Source: UBA4292 sp002395865 (GTDB taxonomy: Bacteria; Bacillota; Clostridia; Lachnospirales; Lachnospiraceae). From it: a DNA stretch of 64,000 nucleotides. The stretch lies in contig CAMNBU010000009.1 in NCBI GenBank assembly GCA_946533395.1, positions 1-64,000 on the forward strand. The letters are read 5' to 3'. The notes under the pieces were generated by a model, which worked only from the letters and a program-made list of their open reading frames with translations, was not told the origin of the DNA and did not search any database. Positions 44,744 through 51,991 of this stretch are shown piece after piece. The first letter of the stretch is position 1. Every line of letters starts with the position of its first letter. The position numbers and the translations under genes are program-made.

Positions 44744-45278
44744 GGTCAGCCCTGCCCAGTTCCTTTCTCGCCTCACCTATCAGACTGTACACCCGCCTTC
44801 TCGGAATACCCAGTATCTTTGCAATCTCCTCAGGTGTAAACTCCTCGAAGGCGTACAGATACATCACATCATACTGCTCCGGTGGAAGCTGTTTTATGAG
44901 TTCATGAAGGTTTTCCTTCGTCTCTTCCACCATGTACGCTTCCTCCGGTTCCTCACTTGCAAGCCCCCTGAGGCTCTCCCACTCCTCGTCGCTTATATCG
45001 ACTGTCTGCAGAAGCGTCCTTCTGTGCCGCAGCCTGTCGATACAGCAGTTCTTCGTGACAGTGTAGAGCCACGCTTTAAATGTCCCACGCCCCGAATACA
45101 CCCTGTCTCTTAGGGCGACCTTAACAAAGGTCTCCTGCACCGCATCCTCCGCATCCGCCCAGTTTCCGAGCATGGATGTGGCGTAGAGTACCAGCCCCTT
45201 GTTATACTCCCTGATGATCTCTCCGATAGCTTCCTCTTCTCCCTGAAGATAACGGCGATAAACTTCTTCGCTGTTCAA
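44730..45278 (-). CDS. ECF-type RNA polymerase sigma factor 1
   Basis: 182 residues from a TTG start at 45276-45278. GGGGG lies 6 nt upstream; the ATG ten codons earlier lacks a site. Region 2 with DAEDAVQETFVKVALR and FKAWLYTVTKNCCIDRLRHRR, and region 4 with LPPEQYDVMYLYAFEEFTPEEIAKILGIPRRRVYSLIGEARKEL, both look intact. It should redirect RNA polymerase to a small regulon, presumably including its own operon (sigma, partner, lipoprotein). Unlike sigma-2 its DNA-binding part is normal. Confidence 0.92.
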   Translation of the reverse strand: MNSEEVYRRYLQGEEEAIGEIIREYNKGLVLYATSMLGNWADAEDAVQETFVKVALRDRVYSGRGTFKAWLYTVTKNCCIDRLRHRRTLLQTVDISDEEWESLRGLASEEPEEAYMVEETKENLHELIKQLPPEQYDVMYLYAFEEFTPEEIAKILGIPRRRVYSLIGEARKELGRADHEKI

Positions 45279-45327
45279 AACATGCCCCCTGTGTAGTATT
45301 ATCCGCATAACGGCTTCTACTTATATA

Positions 45328-45352
45328 GACGAAATTTTGAGAGGAAATTACC
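45328..45352 (-). promoter_or_regulatory. Candidate ECF-type autoregulated promoter
   Basis: Minus strand GGTAATT (45346-45352) about 14 bp before CGTC (45328-45331) resembles the -35/-10 layout of ECF promoters (GGAAC..., CGTC). It lies 50 bp upstream of the sigma-1 start. Weak match; the same pair was not found upstream of the sigma-2 region. Confidence 0.35.
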
Positions 45353-45433
45353 ACGATTTATATGAATTTATTATAAATATTCTATAAATATTTTGTAAAC
45401 TTTTCAACTGCTGCCGCTCTTTTTTCTTACCCC

Positions 45434-45462
45434 TTGCCTTTTAGTCCGCAATGATATAAAAT
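45434..45462 (+). promoter_or_regulatory. Promoter for the 45506 phosphatase gene
   Basis: TTGCCT (45434-45439), 17-bp spacer, TAAAAT (45457-45462), diverging from the sigma-1 operon. Confidence 0.6.
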
Positions 45463-45505
45463 GATATCGGAAATTGCACACCTTACCGGAGGAACAGCGC
45501 AAAAT

Positions 45506-46105
45506 ATGATCTATCTTATCCGCCATGGCGAGACCGATTGGAACAGCGAAAAAAGAATACAGGGCAGGGAGGACATCCCCTTAAATGACCGCGGCAGAGA
45601 GCAGGCTCTCGTGCTTCGGAAGGTCTTTGAACACATTCCTCTTGATGCAGCGGTATCAAGCCCGCTTCTTCGCGCGCATGACACCGCAAGCGTCATAGCG
45701 GATGCGCACGGGCTCTCGGTCATCACCGAGCCCGACCTTATAGAGCGTGATTTCGGCATCCTCTCGGCCAAAAGCTACGAGGAGCGCGACAATATGGAAG
45801 CCCTCTTCAAGGACTCGCCGCTGCCCGGCATGGAGGATGGTCTGGTTCTGAAGAGACGTATGATGGCGGTCATAGAGCGCTACTGCGCCTCTGAGTTTAA
45901 AAACATCGTAATGGTCTCTCACGGCGCCGCGATAAAGGCTGCCCTTCGCGTGATGACCGATGACGATCTCTCGCGCAAAAACGTCTGGCTCAAGAACTGC
46001 TGCATCAACATAATAGATAAGGACGAGTCATCAAAGCCCGTCCTCGTGAGATATAATCTGAGCCCCGAGGAGTTCAGTCAGTTCATGGTAAATCCCCTCG
46101 AATAG
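45506..46105 (+). CDS. Histidine phosphatase family protein (phosphoglycerate mutase-like)
   Basis: 199 residues from MIYLIRHGETDWN; the phospho-accepting His is in LIRHGETDWN, with the second His in MVSHGAAIKAALR. Order and motifs fit small-molecule phosphatases of the CobC/GpmB group. Substrate cannot be told. GGAGGA lies 13 nt upstream of the ATG, longer than ideal; an earlier in-frame ATG has no such site. Its end overlaps, by 28 bp, the end of the minus-strand fusion gene at 46078. Confidence 0.9.
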   Translation: MIYLIRHGETDWNSEKRIQGREDIPLNDRGREQALVLRKVFEHIPLDAAVSSPLLRAHDTASVIADAHGLSVITEPDLIERDFGILSAKSYEERDNMEALFKDSPLPGMEDGLVLKRRMMAVIERYCASEFKNIVMVSHGAAIKAALRVMTDDDLSRKNVWLKNCCINIIDKDESSKPVLVRYNLSPEEFSQFMVNPLE

Positions 46106-46950
46106 CTTATCCTGTCGTTACTGCATACGAGTGCCATATTCATCCCTGTTATCTCGCCCGGAAAATGCAGCGTCATAGTATAATAGGTTCCATCACCTTT
46201 AACATCCGCCCTGTCGTCATACGTCAGGGCGATCTTTGTCGATGTATTCTTTTTGGAACTCCATGTATCGATCATTGCACCGTTGTTATAATAAGTTCCT
46301 TGCAACTCCCATGTATAGTCGTGCGGGTCGAAATCTCCCGGTCCGAGCCACACTATATCCGCTGTGATATAACTGTGGTAATACGAGACCTTGCTTATAC
46401 GAAGCTGTGATATAAGCGTGGTTATATCGTCTGTCTGCGTTATCACTCTTTTTTCAGCTTCTTTTTTTATCCTGTAAGCCTGATATCTTGCAAGAGCGTA
46501 AAAGCCCGCCACCAGCAGCACCGCCGCCGCGCACACTATCAGCGCGTCCCTTTTTACAGCCTTTATCAGCGACTTCTTTCGCTCTCTCCCGTTCTCCTTC
46601 ACTGCCTCTATGGTACTCAGTATGTGCTCCGCTCTCTCATCCGGATCGCTTATCTCATCCGCCCCGAGGTATCTGGCGCACAGCAGCTTCCTGTACTCCC
46701 TGAAATCCTCCGCGCACTTATCCCCCGCATCGAACAGAACATCTCTTGCTCCGTCGCTTTCGACCAGCTCCGGGCTTCTTATCGCAAGCCTCGCGAAGGC
46801 CTCCATCGCCGCATCCTGAGCATCGCTCTCATCCTCTATCTTTTCCGCCAGATATTTCGTCAGCTCCTCGTCGTATTTTAGTATGAGCTCCTTCAGGCTC
46901 TGCACCTCAGCAGGCGAGTGGTTATTTTTATTCTTTTCTGTTTTGTCCAT
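46078..46950 (-). CDS. Fusion of decayed ECF sigma region 2 to a membrane partner domain
   Basis: 290 residues from MDKTEKNKNN, with AGAGGAG 5 nt upstream. Residues ~20-105 align without gaps to sigma-2 at 51454: DAQDA at 43-47 and CAEDF at 79-83 occur at identical positions in both proteins. The region-2 Trp motif (FKAWLY in sigma-2) has become ARDVLF, and region 4 is missing. A membrane helix (~136-155) and an outside domain follow, which align to the partner at 50927 (DDITTLIS / DEVTTIIS; MALVCSNDRISYSRGF / YSLVCENERVSHRRR). It is a chimera of two adjacent gene types. It cannot be a working sigma factor; it may be a decoy, sensor or relic. Confidence 0.85.
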   Translation of the reverse strand: MDKTEKNKNNHSPAEVQSLKELILKYDEELTKYLAEKIEDESDAQDAAMEAFARLAIRSPELVESDGARDVLFDAGDKCAEDFREYRKLLCARYLGADEISDPDERAEHILSTIEAVKENGRERKKSLIKAVKRDALIVCAAAVLLVAGFYALARYQAYRIKKEAEKRVITQTDDITTLISQLRISKVSYYHSYITADIVWLGPGDFDPHDYTWELQGTYYNNGAMIDTWSSKKNTSTKIALTYDDRADVKGDGTYYTMTLHFPGEITGMNMALVCSNDRISYSRGFTMN

Positions 46951-47024
46951 ATCTGCTCCTCTCACCTTATCCACCCATACCCGTCTTAATATAACGTCGA
47001 CCTTATCAGGTAACGATGAAGTTC

Positions 47025-48881
47025 CTACTCCTCCACGGAAACAAAATACTGCGAAACATAAAACCGAGCCTGTTCAAAGTTGACCTCCGTCACCATATCC
47101 CTGCCCCACTCGAGCACGGAAAAGCCATACACATCCTCATCGTCAAGCAGCAGTACGCCGAAGAGTCGCGTGCCTTCCACAGTGTTCGTCAAAATCATTA
47201 TATCTTTAAGGTCGGTATAAATATCCTGCCTTCTGCGGCATGCATACGCCCACGCCCTGAGTTCATGATCATTGGCAGAATCGCAGGTCCACCCATGGCG
47301 GATCTTTTCATCATTTTCGTTGTATTTCAGGCCATCCTCTGTCAGCTCCTCGGCCACGGAGGAAAAGAGCTTACTTATATCCAGATCGCCTGCGATCTCC
47401 GATCCCACTCCGATATCGGGGTATGAATAATCGTACGGATGTATCGTCAGCTCCTGAAGAGCATCGGTGTAATACCTCCACCAGACCTCGTCAAACACGG
47501 AGGTCTGCACAGCGCCGCATCTCTTTTCCCAGTCATCCACCGTACACATATACGAATTCTGCCCGTATAGAAACGGACTTATATTATTTGCCAAAAGCAT
47601 GCTGCCTGACTTTACGCCCTGACCCGCTATCATCTGTTTGCAGGGAACGATACCGTCATCCGCCGCGCCTGTCAGAGCCGCGATCCACCCTCTTCCGGGT
47701 TCACGCACAGCTCCGTTTTCAAGTAAATTGCATCTTCCGATACCGCAGAAAAAGTCCCCGAACGAATAGTATTCACAGGTCGAATCCGCGACCGGGAGGA
47801 ACAGATTCTCCACCGGCAGATGCTCCTTTAAAAACACTCTGAAATCGAATACCACATAGTCGGGCGCGGTATGAGGCTCCCTGCCGGAAGCGATATCACG
47901 GTATATATGCACAGGCTCGCGCAGATCATCTATCAGCCGTTCTTCGCCAACCGGTTGATCAGTTATGACATATTCATCCACGAATCCGAGCCTTACATGT
48001 TCCAGACTGCCCGGGTTCAGATACTCCCCCTTTATGTGATATATGTAATACCCCGCCGGTACTGAAATGTCGACCCCAAGCGTACCGACGTGATATATCA
48101 CACCGTCCGCCGTTTCCTCGCAGCTGTCCTCGGGCTTTTCATAATCAAATACCTCCGGAAGGACGGCCTCCGTTCTGAACCTCTCCGGCTCATACCCGTT
48201 CGCGGACGATAAGCTTGCAGACGCCTTGGCATCGTATAACGTTTTTCTGCGTTCTCTGTAGGTGTTTAGCCCCAGACATATATTTATCAAAGGCTGCTGC
48301 TCCGTGAGGGAAGCATCCAATAACCCGTAATCCTCCACTTCTCCCAGATATCTGCCCTGTGCGTATCTTCCGTATATGTCACCTACCGCCCTGTACGCGC
48401 CGGCCTCCTCATCATATTTCAGGAAATACATCCACCCATCGCCCTTCTTCATGGGTTTAAGCCCCGAATAGGAGACCAGACGTCTTCCTTCATCGAGAAA
48501 AGCGTAATCCTGCGCGATCGTTATCACACTGTGTTCCGTGACATTTCCCTTGTAGACCTTAGTCACAAAAAAACTTCCCTTTGTCACGCAGCTTTTAAAT
48601 ACACTATCGTCAAGTGCATCGTTGTAGGCGTAGGTGACAGTCTGCACCGGATCATCAATAAATGAGCCGTACACCACAATCTCGGAGGCTCTGACCAGCT
48701 CCCTCAGGTTGCCAAACTCCTCATGTTCAGTCATGACCCGAACCGTCTCGGTATCATATGTCACCGTCTTTTGCTGCGTCTCTGTCTTATATTTAGTTTC
48801 GCTGTTGCCTTCATTTTCCTCCACACACCCTGTGAGTGCAAGGATAATAGCGGCAAATATTACCACCCATCTCCGCTTCAT
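47025..48881 (-). CDS. Large lipoprotein, paralog 2 of the sigma-2 locus
   Basis: 618 residues from MKRRWVVIFAAIILALTGC; lipobox LTGC. The ATG and its GGGTGG site are inside a 115-bp block shared with the upstream paralog. N-terminal domain: ASEIVVYGSFIDDPVQTVTYAYN...ITIAQDYAFLDE...PMKKGDGWMYFLKYD. Middle: VPAGYYIYHIKGEYLNPGSLEHVRLGFVDEY. C-terminal: WTCDSANDHELRAWAYACRR and SVLEWGRDMVTEVN. All recur in the two other paralogs. Extracytoplasmic, lipid-anchored; no known family recognised. Followed by the fusion gene after 74 bp. Confidence 0.86.
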   Translation of the reverse strand: MKRRWVVIFAAIILALTGCVEENEGNSETKYKTETQQKTVTYDTETVRVMTEHEEFGNLRELVRASEIVVYGSFIDDPVQTVTYAYNDALDDSVFKSCVTKGSFFVTKVYKGNVTEHSVITIAQDYAFLDEGRRLVSYSGLKPMKKGDGWMYFLKYDEEAGAYRAVGDIYGRYAQGRYLGEVEDYGLLDASLTEQQPLINICLGLNTYRERRKTLYDAKASASLSSANGYEPERFRTEAVLPEVFDYEKPEDSCEETADGVIYHVGTLGVDISVPAGYYIYHIKGEYLNPGSLEHVRLGFVDEYVITDQPVGEERLIDDLREPVHIYRDIASGREPHTAPDYVVFDFRVFLKEHLPVENLFLPVADSTCEYYSFGDFFCGIGRCNLLENGAVREPGRGWIAALTGAADDGIVPCKQMIAGQGVKSGSMLLANNISPFLYGQNSYMCTVDDWEKRCGAVQTSVFDEVWWRYYTDALQELTIHPYDYSYPDIGVGSEIAGDLDISKLFSSVAEELTEDGLKYNENDEKIRHGWTCDSANDHELRAWAYACRRRQDIYTDLKDIMILTNTVEGTRLFGVLLLDDEDVYGFSVLEWGRDMVTEVNFEQARFYVSQYFVSVEE

Positions 48882-48904
48882 AAAACCACCCGCATTCATT
48901 CGCT

Positions 48905-48975
48905 ACGCGCTTAGCCGTTTTCTGTGGCTGACCTTTTCATTTTCACAAACGAGGCTGTAACCGTTCCACGAAATT
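48905..48975 (-). repeat. Relic of partner-gene 3' end (tandem-duplication scar)
   Basis: This stretch is the duplicated 3' end of the membrane-partner gene (original at 50927-51000). In the partner frame it still reads ISWNGYSLVCENEKVSHR then RKRLSA and stop, but here it forms the out-of-frame tail of the 48911 lipoprotein gene. With the following 5' end of the lipoprotein gene (to 48861) it matches 50885-50999 with no gaps and about 90% identity by eye, at an offset of exactly 2024 bp. Confidence 0.88.
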
Positions 48976-50905
48976 CATCAAGGTTCAGACGTTCTCTGAT
49001 ACTGTAGAAAATCGTCGACCTCTCGGTGATCCTCGGGGCTCCGGTAAAAATGTACTCCGTGGCATACTCTCTTGCGTAATTCAGTTTCGCACCGGTTATC
49101 ATATCCCTGCCCCACTGGATCACGGTATAACCGTACGGAAGCTCCTCGTTCAGTATTAGAACGCCGTAGAAACATACATCGTCCACTTGATTTGTGATTA
49201 TCATGATGGAAGACAGCGGATCTTCATATCCTGCCTTTCTCCTGTTCGCGTATATAAATGCCCTAAGCTCACTGTCATTCTGTGAATTATATACCCAGCC
49301 GCTTCGCAGCCTCTTATCGGTTTCCACAAGCTCCCTCTCTATCGCATACATATTCGTCTGCTCCTCGACCGGATAGCCAACACTGAGCTCGCACGGAAGT
49401 CCGACATAAGGATAATTGAATTTCTGAGGGAAAGAGTTCAGCTGCGTCAGGGCATACGAATAATAGTTCCACCAGTCTTCATCTATTACAGAATACTCCG
49501 GATTACCGCATCTCTTGCATATGATACCGTCCCGATTGACCCAATTATCACCCATATCCGAGTCCATGGCGATCTCATCCACCTTGCACATGTACGAGCC
49601 GTAACCATACATAAAGGGACTCTCATTTCCGTCAATAAGAAGGTTGCAGCCTTCCACATCAGCGGGTCCGTACAGCATCCTGCTGGTATTAAGCCCATCC
49701 TGTGCCGCCCCGGTGATAGCCCTCACCCATTCAGTGACAGGTTCCGACATATATCCCGCATAGAACACCTTTCCAAGGCCCAGCCCGCAGTAATAGTTTT
49801 TGAATGTGTAATACTCGCAATCGGAATCCGCAACAGACAAGAACAGATTTTCTATGGGCAGATACTCCTTTCTGAACACTCTGAAGCTGAATTTGACGTA
49901 TGAAGGGGAAATAGAGTAATCATCAAGGACAAAAGATCTCGCGCGCACAGGTTCCCTGAGATCTTTTATCAGCTGTTCCTCTCCGACCGGTTCGTCCGTC
50001 AATATGTACTCATTCACGAAGTCCAGCCGCACATGCTCAAGCGTCCCGGGGTTCACATACTCGCCCTTTATGCAGTATATGTACCACCCCTTGGGAATGG
50101 TCAGATTCACACCCAGAGCATCCACATGGTATGTACTGCCGTCGAAGCTGTCCGTGTGTGTCATTTCCGTGACCGCAGCAGGAAGCACCCCCTCCGTCTC
50201 GAACCCCTCAGGTACATATCCGTTCCTTGCGGAAAGTTCATCCATTTTAACCGGTTCAAAAAGATGCTCTCTCTCATCCATATACAGTCTGAGGTCTGAA
50301 TATATCGTTTTATTTATATCCGCTTTGTAATACACCCCGAGTTCTTCGGCACTGTACCAGTAAGCATACTTCTCCGGATACCTGCCAAGCGTGTCACCTG
50401 CAGCACGATATGCCTTGACCTCATCATCATACACAAGAAAATACAGCCACCTGTCGTCTTTTTTCATGGGCAGCCGCCCCGAAGAAGTGATCACTCTGTC
50501 GCTCTCCTTCAGATATACGCTGTCCTGCGCTATGGTTATGGTCTCCCCTTCCGATATCCTGCCCTTGTAGACCAGGTCTATTCGAAAAGTACATTTTGAG
50601 TAACCCGAATAAAATACCGTTTGATCTAACCATTCATTGTACGCATAGGTGACATTCTGCACCGGAGCATCTGTAAACTGACCAGCCACCACCAGATCGG
50701 CAGCCTGAGCCATCTCTCTGAAATTATTGTATTTCTTGTACGCATTCGGTACACGAACTATCTCCGAGGCATTGCTTATCTGCCCGGATGTTACCGTGTA
50801 TTCCTGCCTTTGCAATGTATACCTTTCCTTATCCGGATTATCCGTAACACAGCCGGTAAGGAGAGCAACTGCAAAGCCAATTATTACCACCCATCTCCGC
50901 TTCAT
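48911..50905 (-). CDS. Large lipoprotein, paralog 1 of the sigma-2 locus
   Basis: 664 residues from MKRRWVVIIGFAVALLTGC; lipobox LTGC. Same plan as the 47025 paralog: N-terminal ADLVVAGQFTDAPVQNVTYAYN...ITIAQDSVYLKE, middle IPKGWYIYCIKGEYVNPGTLEHVRLDFVNEY, C-terminal WVYNSQNDSELRAFIYANRR and VIQWGRDMITGAK. Natural C-terminus is probably near TEYIFTG; the final ~35 residues include the duplicated partner-gene end read out of frame (TASFVKMKRSATENG). Extracytoplasmic. Follows the partner gene by 21 bp. Confidence 0.87.
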   Translation of the reverse strand: MKRRWVVIIGFAVALLTGCVTDNPDKERYTLQRQEYTVTSGQISNASEIVRVPNAYKKYNNFREMAQAADLVVAGQFTDAPVQNVTYAYNEWLDQTVFYSGYSKCTFRIDLVYKGRISEGETITIAQDSVYLKESDRVITSSGRLPMKKDDRWLYFLVYDDEVKAYRAAGDTLGRYPEKYAYWYSAEELGVYYKADINKTIYSDLRLYMDEREHLFEPVKMDELSARNGYVPEGFETEGVLPAAVTEMTHTDSFDGSTYHVDALGVNLTIPKGWYIYCIKGEYVNPGTLEHVRLDFVNEYILTDEPVGEEQLIKDLREPVRARSFVLDDYSISPSYVKFSFRVFRKEYLPIENLFLSVADSDCEYYTFKNYYCGLGLGKVFYAGYMSEPVTEWVRAITGAAQDGLNTSRMLYGPADVEGCNLLIDGNESPFMYGYGSYMCKVDEIAMDSDMGDNWVNRDGIICKRCGNPEYSVIDEDWWNYYSYALTQLNSFPQKFNYPYVGLPCELSVGYPVEEQTNMYAIERELVETDKRLRSGWVYNSQNDSELRAFIYANRRKAGYEDPLSSIMIITNQVDDVCFYGVLILNEELPYGYTVIQWGRDMITGAKLNYAREYATEYIFTGAPRITERSTIFYSIRERLNLDEFRGTVTASFVKMKRSATENG

Positions 50906-50926
50906 AAAACCACCCGCATTCATCCG

Positions 50927-51457
50927 CTACGCACTTAACCGTCTTCTGTGACTGACCCTTTCATTTTCACAAACGAGGCTGTAGCCATCCCACGAGATCC
51001 TTCCCTGAACACGCAGTCTTACCACGTATGTACCCTCCTCTTCCGGCCGTGCGGCCGAGGAAGTCAGCGTCAGAGGGTGACGTTCCTCTGTGGCGGCGGG
51101 CACCTCCCCGAAATATGACAGTCTCCAGCTGTATTTTTCAGCATCAAAAGTTCCCGGGCCTTCCCACCTGATTCTTGCGGTGACGTACCCGTCGTCGTAC
51201 TCTGCCTGCAAAAGGCAAAGACCGCTGATAATGGTGGTCACTTCGTCCGCCACCGCCATAGCCCTCTCCTTTTTCTCTGCAGCCTTCACCATAGCACTGC
51301 TGATATGGTACGCTATCACACCCAGACAGACGCAGCCTATGAGCATCAGCACTGTAAAGGCTCCCCTTTTCAGCGCCCTTATATTATCGAACCGCTCATC
51401 CTTCATATCCTGCTCAATGGAGAGTATATTTTTTATTATCTGCTCATGACTTCTCAT
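50927..51457 (-). CDS. Membrane partner (candidate anti-sigma) of ECF sigma-2
   Basis: 176 residues from MRSHEQIIKNILSIEQ, ATGA overlap with the sigma-2 stop. Short inside part (~30 residues), membrane helix at ~32-52, then a helix ERAMAVADEVTTIISGL and an outside beta-rich domain with two-layer pattern ending YSLVCENERVSHRRRLSA. No zinc anti-sigma motif. Its whole outside domain is shared by the fusion protein at 46078. Role as regulator of sigma-2 is inferred from overlap and topology. Confidence 0.78.
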   Translation of the reverse strand: MRSHEQIIKNILSIEQDMKDERFDNIRALKRGAFTVLMLIGCVCLGVIAYHISSAMVKAAEKKERAMAVADEVTTIISGLCLLQAEYDDGYVTARIRWEGPGTFDAEKYSWRLSYFGEVPAATEERHPLTLTSSAARPEEEGTYVVRLRVQGRISWDGYSLVCENERVSHRRRLSA

Positions 51458-51969
51458 TCGTCCTCCTCCGCTGCAGGCTCCTCTGTCTCTTCGATATCGG
51501 ACATACGCTTCTTCATGATAAACTCTGTCTCGCGGGGAGTGAAGCCCTCTATCTGCGTGAGATAACACATCTGCGCGGGCTCGCCTGAACTTGATTTAAG
51601 ATCACAATAGAGCTTCGCCGCCTCGCCGTCACCAAGCACGCTTGAAACCAACAGTTCCTCGTCATCATCGCTGACTTTTTCATCCATATAATTCATTGAC
51701 AGAAGCTTCCCATAGTTTGCAAAATCCTCCGCGCACCTGCGCGCGAAGCCATAGAGCCACGCTTTAAACCCGACTCCCCCGCTTATACGCGGCTTTTTAA
51801 AATACAACCTTGCAAATGTCTCCTGCACCGCATCCTGCGCATCGCATATATCGCCGAGCACCAGGTTCAGGTACAGCGAAAGCCTCATATGATATTCCTC
51901 TATCAGAGCAAACAGGCTTTTAGCATCGCCCGCAAGAAAACTTGCGTACTTTTCATCCGAATCACTCAT
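51454..51969 (-). CDS. ECF-type sigma factor 2, atypical acidic C-terminus
   Basis: 171 residues with GGAGGAAT upstream. Region 2 is good: CDAQDAVQETFARLYFKKP and FKAWLYGFARRCAEDF. Region 4 begins normally (QMCYLTQIEGFTPRETEFIMKKR) but then runs into MSDIEETEEPAAEEDE, so the recognition helix is short and the end strongly acidic. It may bind the -35 element poorly or need another factor. Preceded by the 51992 lipoprotein gene (22 bp) and overlapping the partner gene. Confidence 0.85.
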   Translation of the reverse strand: MSDSDEKYASFLAGDAKSLFALIEEYHMRLSLYLNLVLGDICDAQDAVQETFARLYFKKPRISGGVGFKAWLYGFARRCAEDFANYGKLLSMNYMDEKVSDDDEELLVSSVLGDGEAAKLYCDLKSSSGEPAQMCYLTQIEGFTPRETEFIMKKRMSDIEETEEPAAEEDE

Positions 51970-51991
51970 TATATATTCCTCCGACAGGTCT

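Noticed and set aside
45279..45308. ATG at 45308 as the sigma-1 start
   Set aside because: It lacks a Shine-Dalgarno sequence, and the extra ten residues do not fit the family; the TTG at 45278 has GGGGG upstream.
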